From Lutispora saccharofermentans (lineage in GTDB: Bacteria > Bacillota > Clostridia > Lutisporales > Lutisporaceae): DNA of 64,000 bases. The DNA is taken from positions 186,001 through 250,000 of the forward strand of contig NZ_JAJEKE010000004.1 in assembly GCF_024363565.1 (NCBI RefSeq). Direction: 5' to 3'. Position numbers and translations under genes: made by a program. Shown here one piece after another: positions 16,227 to 25,620 of the stretch (position 1 is its first letter; the number at the start of each line of letters is the position of its first letter). The notes beneath the pieces were generated by a model. It ran no database searches. It saw only the letters and a program-made list of their open reading frames with translations, and was not told where the DNA came from.

Positions 16227-18254
16227 TTATATCCGTTGATGCAAGCATCTTAAGCCTTTTTCTGTAAGAATAGTCCCTTGCTTACCCCGCCTTATGCGGA
16301 TGAAACCCTTTTTCTCAAGCTTTTCCAGCCTTGTTCTTATTTGATATTGGGTTATGTTATGGCCTGCTTCATTGAGCCTTTCGCTTATCTTTTCCCTCCC
16401 TGCTGCAAAGCCTTCATTCTGCAGCGCTTCTATTGCTTCTAAAATAAGCCTGGTCTCATCGTCTATATGGTCATATCCTGCATCATCACTTGCAACCATA
16501 TAGCTCAGATCCTCCACAAAAAACCTCCTGTCGGGAAGGTCAGCCAGCGTCAAGATATTGCTCGTACGAACCGCAAGCATATATTTTATCGTGCTTTCAA
16601 GCTCCCTTATATTGCCCAGCCACTTGTATTTTTTGAACTCATTTAGCACGCTTTGAGATACCCTCACATCTTCAGTGACTTCAGTCTTTATAAAGTATTT
16701 CACAAGCTCCTCTATATCGCTCAAGCGATTCCTCAGGGGCGGTAAATTGATATAGCCTATTTTCAACCTGTAATACAGATCCGATCTGAATTGTTTTTCT
16801 AAAACCATCTTGTAAAGATTTTTATTGGTAGCTGCAATTATCCTCACATCCACTCCCTTTATGACAGTGCCCCCTAAGGGCATGACCTCTTTCTCCTGCA
16901 ATACTCTCAGCAGCTTTGTCTGAACCTTTGGAGAAATATCGCCTATTTCATCCAGAAATATGGTTCCTCCCTCCGCCAATTCAAACAGCCCTATCTTTCC
17001 TCCCTTTTTTGCCCCGGTAAACGCTCCTTCCTCATATCCGAACAACTCGCTTTCTATCAATTCATCCGGCAGAGCGCTGAAGTTTATTGCAAGGAAAGGC
17101 CCGTATTTCCTTTTTGAGTTATTGTGTATGGAGCTTGCAAAAAGCTCTTTGCCCGTACCGCTTTCACCTTCGATGAGAACCGTAAGCTCCGATTTTGACA
17201 ATTTGAGAGCGACGGCCTTTGTATCTTTAATAGGACCACTGCTCCCTATTATGTCGTCAAAATTATACTTGGCCAGATGCCCCCTGAGCAGAAGGTCCTG
17301 ATAGTAGCTCTTCTTCATGCTGTTCTTTTCATCCCTGTTTGTAGTGACCACGATATTAGAGCTGTGAGGAATCCTGAACTTGGACATTTTTACCTGATTG
17401 CCCATTATACTCAGCGACTTATTCTCATATACATCAGTGCCAAGAAAATATTGCAGCATCACCTTGTCAACAATATTCTTCAGATTCTTGTTCTCAATGC
17501 TCTTCTTTTCCAATGAAAATACATTTCCCATTTCCTCATTGGCGTATTTTATGTATCCCTGCTCATCATAAACCAGAATGCCGTTCACCAGATTATCCAC
17601 AATATTGTTGAGGTAGCCGTTCAATGTCTGCACGCTTCTGTTGACGGCGGAAATGCTTTTGGACACATTTATTATCTTCTGCATATATCTCTTTGTAATA
17701 AATCTTGTATCCCGGTTGTCAAGATTAAGCTTATCCATGATGCTGTACAAGGTATTTATATCTATGATGCGGGGCCCCATGTTGATTATCCTTGTAACGC
17801 AGCTTGGTACTTTATCAGGCTCGCCGGGTGTGATAGCGGTATCCAGCTTCTTATAGTTGGGGATCCCCGGATAATAGGGGTAATATTTTATATGGTTCAG
17901 GCCAAGCTCTATCAAGTCATTTATAGCACTCTCCGTTGTTCCCTTTTCATCATTGACCAATAAAACCTCTTCATTCACCGGAAGATCCGCTACCTGATCA
18001 ATAAAGTCAAAATTTATGCTTCTTTCACAGATTATGATATCTTCACAATCATATTGGATGTTCATCTGATCCAGCTCTTCTTTCATTCCGGCGCTTGAAA
18101 CTATCAATAATTCGCATTTCAGCACCGGATCTATGCCATCTTCGCTGGCATAAGCCCCTATGGTCATCGTATCAGGTATAAACTCTCTGAGCTGCCTGTA
18201 TAAAAATTGCTTTGTATTTTTAGACCCTGCTATCAGGATAATCCTATTTTGCAT
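16227..18254 (-). CDS. Sigma-54-dependent transcriptional activator (sensor, PAS, AAA+, winged-helix)
   Basis: A bacterial enhancer-binding protein of about 675 residues. The N-terminal ~200 residues are an unassigned sensor region, followed by a PAS-like segment (about 205-270, LVNGILVYDEQGYIKYANEEM). The AAA+ domain (about 333-570) has Walker A GESGTGKE, the sigma-54 contact loop GAFTGA (near residue 412), Walker B and FRSDLYYRL. The C-terminus is unusual: instead of a Fis-type helix-turn-helix it has a winged-helix-like region (about 600-675, ISERLNEAGHNITQYQIRTRLEKLEKKGFIRIRRGKQG). An upstream ATG at 18281 is in frame, but ATG 18254 has AAAAGGTGA at the right distance. The adjoining peptide/cyanophycinase operon has a matching sigma-54 promoter at 25447-25462, so that operon is the likely target. 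Confidence 0.88.
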   Translation of the reverse strand: MQNRIILIAGSKNTKQFLYRQLREFIPDTMTIGAYASEDGIDPVLKCELLIVSSAGMKEELDQMNIQYDCEDIIICERSINFDFIDQVADLPVNEEVLLVNDEKGTTESAINDLIELGLNHIKYYPYYPGIPNYKKLDTAITPGEPDKVPSCVTRIINMGPRIIDINTLYSIMDKLNLDNRDTRFITKRYMQKIINVSKSISAVNRSVQTLNGYLNNIVDNLVNGILVYDEQGYIKYANEEMGNVFSLEKKSIENKNLKNIVDKVMLQYFLGTDVYENKSLSIMGNQVKMSKFRIPHSSNIVVTTNRDEKNSMKKSYYQDLLLRGHLAKYNFDDIIGSSGPIKDTKAVALKLSKSELTVLIEGESGTGKELFASSIHNNSKRKYGPFLAINFSALPDELIESELFGYEEGAFTGAKKGGKIGLFELAEGGTIFLDEIGDISPKVQTKLLRVLQEKEVMPLGGTVIKGVDVRIIAATNKNLYKMVLEKQFRSDLYYRLKIGYINLPPLRNRLSDIEELVKYFIKTEVTEDVRVSQSVLNEFKKYKWLGNIRELESTIKYMLAVRTSNILTLADLPDRRFFVEDLSYMVASDDAGYDHIDDETRLILEAIEALQNEGFAAGREKISERLNEAGHNITQYQIRTRLEKLEKKGFIRIRRGKQGTILTEKGLRCLHQRI

Positions 18255-18280
18255 ACTATCACCTTTTACATTCTTATTCA

Positions 18281-18309
18281 TTGTCAGCCGCTTTGCATCA
18301 TGCTATAAT
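18281..18309 (+). promoter_or_regulatory. Sigma-A promoter of the small membrane protein gene
   Basis: TTGTCA (18281-18286), a 17-base spacer and TATAAT (18304-18309) lie 30 bp upstream of the start codon at 18339. The promoter is divergent from the sigma-54 activator gene. Confidence 0.7.
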
Positions 18310-18338
18310 ACTGATATCATAGCGTTGGAGATGTTATC

Positions 18339-18719
18339 ATGAGGTTTGTATTTTACAACAAGCTTTTCTCTGGGTTATCAATATCTCTTGCCATTTCATT
18401 CATAATCGGTGAATTGATCCTGAAATCAAATATCTACTTTATATTTTCCGCATCCTGTTTCGGCGCGATCTATCTCCTATTGGGCTGGATATGCTATCTG
18501 AAGCTGGATGGAGTGACATTCTTCAAAAGCAAAGGAGTTTACAACATAGATGAATATGACAGCAGCTTTGAAAACAAGGAGCTCTCTGAAGAGCAGGTCA
18601 CCAAGGCTGCCATGTATGCATATATCCTATGTGGGATAATGCTCCTCCTGGGGGCTCAGCTTATCCCTTCCTTTGAACCAAGCTGGCTGTCCCCAAACAG
18701 GAATATGTTTCCTAGATGA
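18339..18719 (+). CDS. Small membrane protein of unknown function
   Basis: A 126-residue protein with three hydrophobic segments (about residues 9-27, 32-53 and 92-110) and a charged middle loop (about 55-90) rich in Asp/Glu/Lys. I do not recognise a family with certainty; the layout resembles DUF3899-type small membrane proteins. It has its own promoter (TTGTCA-17-TATAAT) and a TTGGAG ribosome site, which supports a real gene although it sits alone on the plus strand. Its last 64 bases overlap the 3' end of the convergent cyanophycinase gene. A role in the adjacent locus is not indicated. Confidence 0.65.
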   Translation: MRFVFYNKLFSGLSISLAISFIIGELILKSNIYFIFSASCFGAIYLLLGWICYLKLDGVTFFKSKGVYNIDEYDSSFENKELSEEQVTKAAMYAYILCGIMLLLGAQLIPSFEPSWLSPNRNMFPR

Positions 18720-19573
18720 TTGTATAAATCGCCTTCTTTGATGACGTTCACGACTACATTTTTTACCGTAACGGAATCAATGTCTCTGGCTTTCTCTGCC
18801 TTGCTGCAGTCTATTATATAAACTCCGCCCCTGCCCAGCACGGTAATGTTCTTTGTTTCCCTGTCATAGACCATGGCAGTATCCTCTGAGACGCCATATC
18901 CCATATGCAGATTGCTGCCGTAGTCCGTCAAGCTTCTGATAAGCCTGAAGAGCCTCGGCCTTTTGTCAAAATGCTGGTCTATTATTCCCTTCGTGAAAAA
19001 GCCAAGACCTTTTACGATCCTCAGATTGGCTTCACCGCTCTCATCGCTGTCATCATAATCCTCATAACCGTATAATATGGGAGAGCTTAGGGCAGTAGCA
19101 TTATCCCCTGAAGCGATCATCACTTCGCTCATTATGGCTGCTCCGGCACTGGTACCTCCTATTACGCCTCCGTTCCGGAACACCTTTTTCAGGTATTCCA
19201 GCGCTTTTGTATCACTGCCGTCCTTCCGGACAAAGGCCTTATGTACATAATATTGATCCCCGCCTGTAAACCAGGCGCCGGTGATCCCTTCAAGCATATT
19301 CAATATGCTTCCTTCATCCCCCAAAGCCGGCTCCCTCCAGCCCTTGCCTTCCTCGCCGTAAACGGGAAGAACGATAATATTTGAAGGGTCCGCGCCAAGC
19401 TTGATCCAGAGCTCCTTCACATATTCGATGGTGCTTGCAGGATCCTGCCCTGATGCTGTCGGTATTATAGCGAGCTTCGCATCCGCTCCTCCCGCATATT
19501 CGATCAAACGCCTGTGTATCATAGCTGCACAATAGCTGAGATTTCCTCCGGCTATTATCAGTTTTCCTCCCAT
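18656..19573 (-). CDS. cphB: Cyanophycinase (peptidase family S51)
   Basis: Serine exopeptidase that releases beta-Asp-Arg dipeptides from cyanophycin. The 305-residue protein has the S51 nucleophile motif GGTSAGAA (serine near residue 142), as in cyanophycinase rather than the GWSAGAN form of peptidase E. It also has FTGGDQ near residue 95 and [13 protein letters not shown], typical of CphB. There is no signal peptide, so action is cytoplasmic. It begins at ATG 19573 with AGGAGG and overlaps the transporter ATPase gene by 16 bases, so it is the last gene of the sigma-54-driven operon. Its 3' end overlaps a convergent small gene. No cyanophycin synthetase is in the window, so the polymer may be made elsewhere or the true substrate may be a related beta-aspartyl peptide. 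Confidence 0.88.
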   Translation of the reverse strand: MGGKLIIAGGNLSYCAAMIHRRLIEYAGGADAKLAIIPTASGQDPASTIEYVKELWIKLGADPSNIIVLPVYGEEGKGWREPALGDEGSILNMLEGITGAWFTGGDQYYVHKAFVRKDGSDTKALEYLKKVFRNGGVIGGTSAGAAIMSEVMIASGDNATALSSPILYGYEDYDDSDESGEANLRIVKGLGFFTKGIIDQHFDKRPRLFRLIRSLTDYGSNLHMGYGVSEDTAMVYDRETKNITVLGRGGVYIIDCSKAEKARDIDSVTVKNVVVNVIKEGDLYNHLGNIFLFGDSQLGSKEGIS

Positions 19574-21585
19574 ATTAAGCCTCCTGTCTGCTTATTCAGC
19601 TTTTCCAATTCCTTTAGATATCCTTCAGATTCCCGGCTGTTAGCCCAGATAAAATGGCCTTTTTTAATCTCCGTCCATATTGGTTTATCAACTTTGTAGT
19701 CATGCATCTTAGGATCATACACGATCAAGCTTTTATTCCTTTCAACATCAGGATCAGGCACAGGGACTGCCGACAGGAGAGATTTCGTATAGGGATGCAG
19801 AGGATTCCTGAACAATTCCTCACTGTCTGCAAGCTCCAGTATATGCCCCTTGTATATGACGGCAATCCTGTCAGAGATAAATCTTACAACGCTCAGGTCA
19901 TGAGCAATGAACAGATATGTCAAATCTCTTTCCTTCTTAAGGTTATTCAAAAGATTGATTATCTGGGCCCTGATCGATACATCCAAAGCTGATATAGGCT
20001 CATCCGCTATGACGAATTCCGGGTCCATGATAAGCGCCCTCGCTATTCCCAGGCGCTGCCTCTGGCCTCCTGAAAATTCATGGGGGAACCTGGTCAAGAA
20101 GTCCTTGAGGAGCCCGACCTCTTCCATGGCTGCTTCAACCTTTCTCTTCCTCTCCTCTTCACTTTGGAAAAGCTTAAAGTTGTATAACCCTTCCGAAACT
20201 ATATAGTCAACCTTTGCACGCTCGTTTAAGGATGCCATGGGGTCCTGGAATATCATCTGGACCTTCTGCCTGAAATGCTTGATATCGACCTTGCTAAGCT
20301 TTGTGTCTACCCTTCTGCCTTTATATTCTATTATACCATCCGAGGTGGGATGTATTTTCATTATGGCCCTTCCGATGGTTGTCTTGCCCGAGCCGCTTTC
20401 CCCTACCAAAGAGAATGTCTCACCCCTGTATATATCAAAGCTCACATCCGAAACCGCCTTGAATTCCTTTCCGTTTAGTTTAAACTTTACGCTCACATCT
20501 TTTAATGAGACCAGAATCTCCTTTTTGTCCCTATTGCTCCCGGGATATTTCTTCCCGTCCAGGGCAGCGGAAGCATAGCTCTCCGAGGTCTCAAATCTCT
20601 TATGAGAGACAGCCTTCTCATGGAGCAGCCAGGTCTTGGCATAATGGGTTTCACTGACCTTGAAAAACGGAGGCTCCAAAAGCGCATCGATCTTCATGGC
20701 ATCGGGATTCCTCGGTGCAAATGCATCTCCCTTTATCTCCTTATAAAGATTAGGAGGGGTCCCCTTAATATAATGCAAGCTCTTGCCCTTCACTCCCAAC
20801 TGGGGCAATGACAGCAGCAGGGCTTTGGTATAGGGGTGCCTGGCTTCTTTGAATATCTCATGGCTCAGTCCGTATTCCACGATCTGTCCTGCATACATCA
20901 CCGCAACCCTGTCCGCCACATTGGCGACGACACCCAGATCATGAGTAATATATATGACGCTCATGCCCATCTCTGCCTGAACATCCTTTATCAGCTTCAA
21001 TATCTGTGCCTGGATGGTGACATCCAAAGCTGTGGTAGGCTCATCGCATATCAATATTCTGGGACGGCATGCTATTGCAGTTGCGATAACGACTCTCTGC
21101 CTCATCCCTCCGGAAAACTCATGGGGATACTGCTTATACCTCAGCTCCGCATCCTGTATGCCTACCATCTTCAATATTTCAACGGCCTCTTCCCTTGCTT
21201 TCTCTTTGGTTGTGCCTCTATGCCAGGTTATTACCTCGCTTATTTGCTCCCCTATCGTCTTGAGCGGATTTAATGAGGTCATAGGGTCCTGGAATACCAT
21301 GGCTATTTTCTTGCCTCTTACGGTCAGCCATTCTTTTTCCGTTTTATAACGGGCCAGGTCTTTGCCTTCAAACAGCAGCTCGCCCGAGCTTATCCAGCCG
21401 TTTTTGTCCAGCATGCCTACAAAGGATTTTGTGAATACGCTCTTCCCCGAGCCGCTCTCCCCCACTATAGCCAGGGTCTCTCCGTCATACAGGTCCAGGG
21501 ATGAATTGCGCACCGCAGTGAGAACCTTGCCCCGCAGATTAAATTTTATCTCAATATTTTTGGCTTCAAAAATTTTTGTTTGCAT
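19558..21585 (-). CDS. Fused double ATPase subunit of an oligopeptide/dipeptide ABC transporter (DppD-DppF type)
   Basis: A 675-residue protein with two complete nucleotide-binding domains. The first (about residues 5-260) has Walker [10 protein letters not shown], signature FSGGMRQR and Walker [12 protein letters not shown]. The second (about 360-610) has Walker [10 protein letters not shown], signature FSGGQRQR and [12 protein letters not shown]. Each is followed by the oligopeptide-type C-terminal extension ([16 protein letters not shown]). Separate DppD and DppF genes are the commoner form, so this is a fusion. It starts at ATG 21585 with AGGAGG, 8 bp after the permease gene, and overlaps the cyanophycinase gene by 16 bases. 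It energises import of peptides bound by the lipoprotein encoded at 23485-25392. Confidence 0.92.
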   Translation of the reverse strand: MQTKIFEAKNIEIKFNLRGKVLTAVRNSSLDLYDGETLAIVGESGSGKSVFTKSFVGMLDKNGWISSGELLFEGKDLARYKTEKEWLTVRGKKIAMVFQDPMTSLNPLKTIGEQISEVITWHRGTTKEKAREEAVEILKMVGIQDAELRYKQYPHEFSGGMRQRVVIATAIACRPRILICDEPTTALDVTIQAQILKLIKDVQAEMGMSVIYITHDLGVVANVADRVAVMYAGQIVEYGLSHEIFKEARHPYTKALLLSLPQLGVKGKSLHYIKGTPPNLYKEIKGDAFAPRNPDAMKIDALLEPPFFKVSETHYAKTWLLHEKAVSHKRFETSESYASAALDGKKYPGSNRDKKEILVSLKDVSVKFKLNGKEFKAVSDVSFDIYRGETFSLVGESGSGKTTIGRAIMKIHPTSDGIIEYKGRRVDTKLSKVDIKHFRQKVQMIFQDPMASLNERAKVDYIVSEGLYNFKLFQSEEERKRKVEAAMEEVGLLKDFLTRFPHEFSGGQRQRLGIARALIMDPEFVIADEPISALDVSIRAQIINLLNNLKKERDLTYLFIAHDLSVVRFISDRIAVIYKGHILELADSEELFRNPLHPYTKSLLSAVPVPDPDVERNKSLIVYDPKMHDYKVDKPIWTEIKKGHFIWANSRESEGYLKELEKLNKQTGGLIWEEN

Positions 21586-21593
21586 TTTTCCTC

Positions 21594-22532
21594 CTACAAA
21601 TGGTTTTTAGGATCTGATGCATCTGCAAATCTATTACCCACCAGATAAAATGACATGGTTATCAAACACAATACGGAGGTAGGATAAAGCATCTGGTATG
21701 GATACAGCATGAAGTTGGCTCTGCCCTGATTCACCATATTTCCCAGGGTCACCATGTCCAGAGGCAGCCCCAGCCCTATAAAGCCAAGGAAAACTTCCGA
21801 TCCTATGGAGTAGGGTATAGTCAATGCGGCTTCCATTATGATGAGACTTACCAAGTGAGGTATTATATTTTTGCTTACAATTCTTACAAGAGGGGTGCCC
21901 AGGCACTGGGATGCCACATTATACTCGCTTTCCCTGAGAGTGAGGATCTTGTTCCTCATAAACTTTGCCTCGCTTATCCAGCCTCTTGAAGCCAGTGCAA
22001 TAACTATGGTGGTAAAGCTGGGCTTCATGATATAGGATAGAAGCACCAAATAAACGGTAGACGGAACATTTGTGATTATATTATAGAGCTCTATCATAAT
22101 GGCGTCCATCTTCCTCACGTATCCCCAAAAAGCTCCCACTATGCTGCCTACGCCCACTTCCACCAGCGCTATGGTCAAAGCCAGGAGCAGCGAATTCCTG
22201 GTGCCGTACCAGGTCCTGGCCCAGATGTCCCGCCCCAGCCCATCAGTGCCGAACCAATGCTCCGGACTTGACTTGGCATTCCAATCTTCCATGTCCAGCG
22301 TCACCTGATTAGGATCGGTTTTGGAGACCAAGGGATAGACAAAGCTGAATGACACCAGCAGCAATATAAGCAGCATCAGGAATATGGAAAGCCTGCTCTT
22401 AAAAAATGTTCTGAAGGTGGATTTCCAATAAGAATAATTGGTATAGCCGCCCTCTTCGGACAGCCTTTCATCATAATCAAGGCTTTCAAACATTTCTTCC
22501 GTTATTTCTATTCCATCATATAATTCTCTCAT
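21594..22532 (-). CDS. Oligopeptide/dipeptide ABC transporter permease (DppC/OppC type)
   Basis: About 312 residues with an N-terminal cytoplasmic extension, a first membrane span near residues 48-68, and the periplasmic-side OppC-type segment [20 protein letters not shown]. The EAA loop that docks on the ATPase is near [17 protein letters not shown]. An in-frame GTG at 22547 would overlap the preceding permease gene. ATG 22532 is preferred, with AAGG 8 bases upstream. It forms the heterodimeric channel with the DppB-type permease encoded just before it. Confidence 0.9.
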   Translation of the reverse strand: MRELYDGIEITEEMFESLDYDERLSEEGGYTNYSYWKSTFRTFFKSRLSIFLMLLILLLVSFSFVYPLVSKTDPNQVTLDMEDWNAKSSPEHWFGTDGLGRDIWARTWYGTRNSLLLALTIALVEVGVGSIVGAFWGYVRKMDAIMIELYNIITNVPSTVYLVLLSYIMKPSFTTIVIALASRGWISEAKFMRNKILTLRESEYNVASQCLGTPLVRIVSKNIIPHLVSLIIMEAALTIPYSIGSEVFLGFIGLGLPLDMVTLGNMVNQGRANFMLYPYQMLYPTSVLCLITMSFYLVGNRFADASDPKNHL

Positions 22533-22536
22533 AACC

Positions 22537-23478
22537 CTAGCCTTCACTTTCCGACAGTCTTATTCTGGGGTCTACAAGAACGACCAGCAAGTCCCCTAAA
22601 AACACACCTATGACAGATAAAGATGCATATATCAGAACCAAAATCTGAACCAGGTTATTGTCCATTTGTTTTATTGAGTTTATCAAAAGGCCCCCCATTC
22701 CCGGTATTGAATAAAGATTTTCTATAATAAGGGAGCCCGATATGATCAAAAGAAAATCAGAAGGAATTCCTATGGCTATAGGAACCAAGGCATTTCTCAG
22801 GACATGCTTTCTCATGATGTATTTCTTAGAGAAGCCCTTTACCTTCGCAAATTTGATATATTCCCGATTTTCCTCATCAACCATAAAGCGCCTCAGCCAT
22901 ATGGCATACCATGCTATGCTTGATATGGAGAGTGAAATGGCCGGCAATATCCAGGATTCGGGCCTGTCCTTATAAAACAGCATTGGAAGTCCAAAGATCT
23001 TGGATACCCAAACCTGAAACAGGAATAAATATATCAAGCTGGGAATTGCTCGGACGATAACGGCATACCCCGTTCCGAGATGGTCCGGAAGCTTATCCTT
23101 ATACCTTGCCATCAGCATGCCCATAGGCATTCCTATGCCTATGCTGAGCACCATGCTGGCAAACCCAAAGGCAGCCGAGTAGCCGACCTTCTCCTTCAAT
23201 ATAGTAGTTATGCTAAGCTTGGGGTAAACGGTTATAGATCTCCCAAGGTCTCCTTGGGCCAGCTTCACCACAAAATTTTTGAATTGAGTGAGGGGCGGGT
23301 CAAGTACCCCCAAATTTTTGAGATACACCATCCTCATCTCTTCCGTCATGTTCAGATAATCTTCTCTGGTGAAATACCCCGAGGTAGGCATCATCCTAAG
23401 CATCATAAATACGACAAATATCACAAGGCAGATCGTTGCAAGGGACTGCAGCGACCTCCTCAATATATATCTTTTCAT
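22537..23478 (-). CDS. Oligopeptide/dipeptide ABC transporter permease (DppB/OppB type)
   Basis: A 313-residue integral membrane protein with about six spans. The first span directly follows MKRYILRRSLQS, as usual for OppB proteins. The C-terminal half contains the EAA-like docking region (REYIKFAKVKGFSKKYIMRKHVLRNALVPI) and the OppB ending with IENLYSIPGMGGLL. The gene starts 6 bp after the binding-protein gene, and its stop is next to the next permease start. The ribosome site is weak, so translation probably depends on coupling. Confidence 0.9.
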   Translation of the reverse strand: MKRYILRRSLQSLATICLVIFVVFMMLRMMPTSGYFTREDYLNMTEEMRMVYLKNLGVLDPPLTQFKNFVVKLAQGDLGRSITVYPKLSITTILKEKVGYSAAFGFASMVLSIGIGMPMGMLMARYKDKLPDHLGTGYAVIVRAIPSLIYLFLFQVWVSKIFGLPMLFYKDRPESWILPAISLSISSIAWYAIWLRRFMVDEENREYIKFAKVKGFSKKYIMRKHVLRNALVPIAIGIPSDFLLIISGSLIIENLYSIPGMGGLLINSIKQMDNNLVQILVLIYASLSVIGVFLGDLLVVLVDPRIRLSESEG

Positions 23479-23484
23479 AGAACT

Positions 23485-25392
23485 CTAATTCCCCTTTGAA
23501 AATTTTTCTGCCATTTCTTTTTCATGCTGCACCTTCAGCTCATTATACTGCTCGATGGTTACAGGTTTATCCTGTATTTTGGCGCCCTTCATCTTGAATC
23601 TGGTAAGGCCGAAGCCGCCCATAGGAGTCTGGTACGGCAGCTCTTTGCTCATCCTGTATGAGCCTCCTCCCGTCATATAAGGCATCAGATATACATTGTC
23701 CAACATATATTTCTCAGCCTCCGAAAACAGCTTATATCTTTCCGCTATGTTGTTTTCCAAAGATGCCTTTCCCACAAGCTGATCATACTCAGGTATGTCA
23801 TATCCGCCTTCATTCAAGCTTCCATCCGTGGTAAGCCTTGCCAGGTTTGCCGAAGGATCTGCGAAGCGGAAGCTGTAGGAATCGTCAACCAGATCAAAAT
23901 TCATGGGTGAAAATACTTCGTCCTGGAAGCTTGTTGCGGAATAACCGACGATGACCTTTATATTCTCTTCTCCAAGATTCTGCTTAAGCATTTCAGCTAT
24001 GAGCAAAGCTTTTTTAGTCTCCAGCGGATCTGTGGTCGTTGCAAGAACAAGCTCCACGGGAAGCTTTGCATCGGATTGAAACTCCGCTATATTCCCCATA
24101 TCAACCTTTGCAGGTGACAATCCTTTTATGGTCCCATCCGGATTGCACAGCTCAGCTGCGGCTTTTTGCATATATTCCTTGGCCTTGGCAGGATCGTATG
24201 GGATATTTTCTTTGATCGGTTTCAGATCGGGATAATCCGTATAATCCACACCATTGGGATCTATCAGCGTATCTTCGGGAATAATAGTGTTTCTGACGAA
24301 AAATTCCGGGTTGTCAGGCTCGTAAAGAGCAGATATCTTCACCCTGTCTATACCATAAAGCAGCGCTTTTCTGAAATTAACATTGTTTATAAAGGTTCTG
24401 AATTCCTGATTTTTTGATATGAAGTTCATCGTGAACCAAAATGTGACCGTATTCTTATCCTTCAGATAGATATACTTTTCCCATTCGCTGCCCTTTAAGG
24501 CCTTCAGCTGATCCGCCGTTATGGAGCATCCAGTGAGCTCGCCTCTCTGGAACATCTCAAGACCTGTTATCTCATCTCCGACCCTCTGGAAATTCAATTC
24601 TTTGACAAAAATATTGTCTTTATCCCAATAATGCTCATTCTTTGTGAGCACTACCAGCTTATCTCTCTCCCATGTGGATATATAGTAACCACCATTATAA
24701 AGCATCTTGTCCATTGACGTGCCGAAGTCTTCCCCAACCTTGTCCAGAAATGCTTTCTCTACGGGATAGAACAATTCGATGACCAGGTATGAATTGAAAA
24801 AAGGAGTAGACGAATCAAGGCTGTATTCCACCGTATATTTATCCAACGCCTTGACCCCCACTTTTTCATCAAAGGATTTCAAAACATCTTCGCGGGTCTT
24901 GCCTATATCTTCTCCGTCGTCAATATCCGCAAGATCCCAATAATAATCATACAATCCGCTTATGACCTTGCTTATAGTGCTGATATTCTTGGCTCCGTTT
25001 TTGGGATCTGCAATATATCTTATACCCTCGACAAAGTCATCGGCCGTTACTTCATACTCGGTCTTGGCACCGGTGTGATCCACCCAGAATATACCTTCTC
25101 TGAGCTTATATGTCCAGACTGTGTAATCATCATTCGATTTCCAGCTTTCCGCCAATGAAGGTACGATCATTCCGTATTTATCGTTTTCAACCAGCCCGTC
25201 GATAGAATTGGCAACCATAGTATAGGCTGAAGTGGATGACAAGTTGTAAGGATTTAATGTCTTGTATTCAGTGGAAAAAGTTGTGCGGTAAACATCTTCG
25301 TATTTCACTTCAGAGCTTGTTTGGCTTGAACATCCTGTAAAAGCTAAAGCCGCCATGCTGATAATGACCATCCATACTGCCAGTCTTTTCAT
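23485..25392 (-). CDS. Oligopeptide-binding lipoprotein of ABC transporter (SBP family 5)
   Basis: A 635-residue extracellular solute-binding protein. The lipoprotein signal ends in FTGC (C21). Family 5 hallmarks are visible: YKTLNPY near residue 43, LAESWKSNDDYTVWTYKLREGIFW near 80-105, the TADDFVEGIRY segment, and NVNFRKALLYGIDR near 345. It is the first gene of the sigma-54-controlled operon, 55 bp downstream of the -24/-12 element, with an AAGGGGGAAGG ribosome site. Together with permeases, ATPase and cyanophycinase it suggests uptake of peptides feeding beta-aspartyl catabolism; specificity is inferred. Confidence 0.92.
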   Translation of the reverse strand: MKRLAVWMVIISMAALAFTGCSSQTSSEVKYEDVYRTTFSTEYKTLNPYNLSSTSAYTMVANSIDGLVENDKYGMIVPSLAESWKSNDDYTVWTYKLREGIFWVDHTGAKTEYEVTADDFVEGIRYIADPKNGAKNISTISKVISGLYDYYWDLADIDDGEDIGKTREDVLKSFDEKVGVKALDKYTVEYSLDSSTPFFNSYLVIELFYPVEKAFLDKVGEDFGTSMDKMLYNGGYYISTWERDKLVVLTKNEHYWDKDNIFVKELNFQRVGDEITGLEMFQRGELTGCSITADQLKALKGSEWEKYIYLKDKNTVTFWFTMNFISKNQEFRTFINNVNFRKALLYGIDRVKISALYEPDNPEFFVRNTIIPEDTLIDPNGVDYTDYPDLKPIKENIPYDPAKAKEYMQKAAAELCNPDGTIKGLSPAKVDMGNIAEFQSDAKLPVELVLATTTDPLETKKALLIAEMLKQNLGEENIKVIVGYSATSFQDEVFSPMNFDLVDDSYSFRFADPSANLARLTTDGSLNEGGYDIPEYDQLVGKASLENNIAERYKLFSEAEKYMLDNVYLMPYMTGGGSYRMSKELPYQTPMGGFGLTRFKMKGAKIQDKPVTIEQYNELKVQHEKEMAEKFSKGN

Positions 25393-25446
25393 AGTTCCTT
25401 CCCCCTTTTTGTTTTTAGATACTCCTTGAACTTATTAATAATTATA

Positions 25447-25462
25447 AGCAATATCTATGCCA
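25447..25462 (-). promoter_or_regulatory. Sigma-54 (-24/-12) promoter of the peptide transport/cyanophycinase operon
   Basis: Read on the minus strand the sequence is TGGCATAGATATTGCT. GG and GC are separated by the required 10 bases, matching consensus TGGCAC-N5-TTGCW at almost every position. It lies 55 bp upstream of the binding-protein gene. A sigma-54 activator is encoded in the same locus (16227-18254). Confidence 0.85.
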
Positions 25463-25519
25463 TAACGGGAAGCCTTGAAACATAAGGGCTCTGCAAAAGC
25501 ATTTTTATAATGGTGCCTA

Positions 25520-25552
25520 TTTGGCGGACATTTTCTACCAATAAGCGCCAAA
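25520..25552. promoter_or_regulatory. Inverted repeat upstream of the sigma-54 promoter, candidate enhancer (UAS)
   Basis: TTTGGCG (25520-25526) and CGCCAAA (25546-25552) form a perfect 7-base inverted repeat with a 19-base gap, 58-90 bp upstream of the -24 element. This is the usual place for an enhancer bound by a sigma-54 activator. Binding is inferred. Confidence 0.5.
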
Positions 25553-25577
25553 AGAACTCCGGCTATGTACATCGAAA

Positions 25578-25613
25578 GCAGTGAGCACAGCCGAATAGCT
25601 GCATTCACTGCTT
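25578..25613 (-). terminator. Hairpin downstream of the PatB gene, probable terminator
   Basis: AGCAGTGA (25578-25585) pairs with TCACTGCT (25605-25612), with an inner GCAGC..GCTG helix. It is immediately downstream of the stop of the minus-strand gene ending at 25621. The T run is short. Confidence 0.45.
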
Positions 25614-25620
25614 CTTCAAA

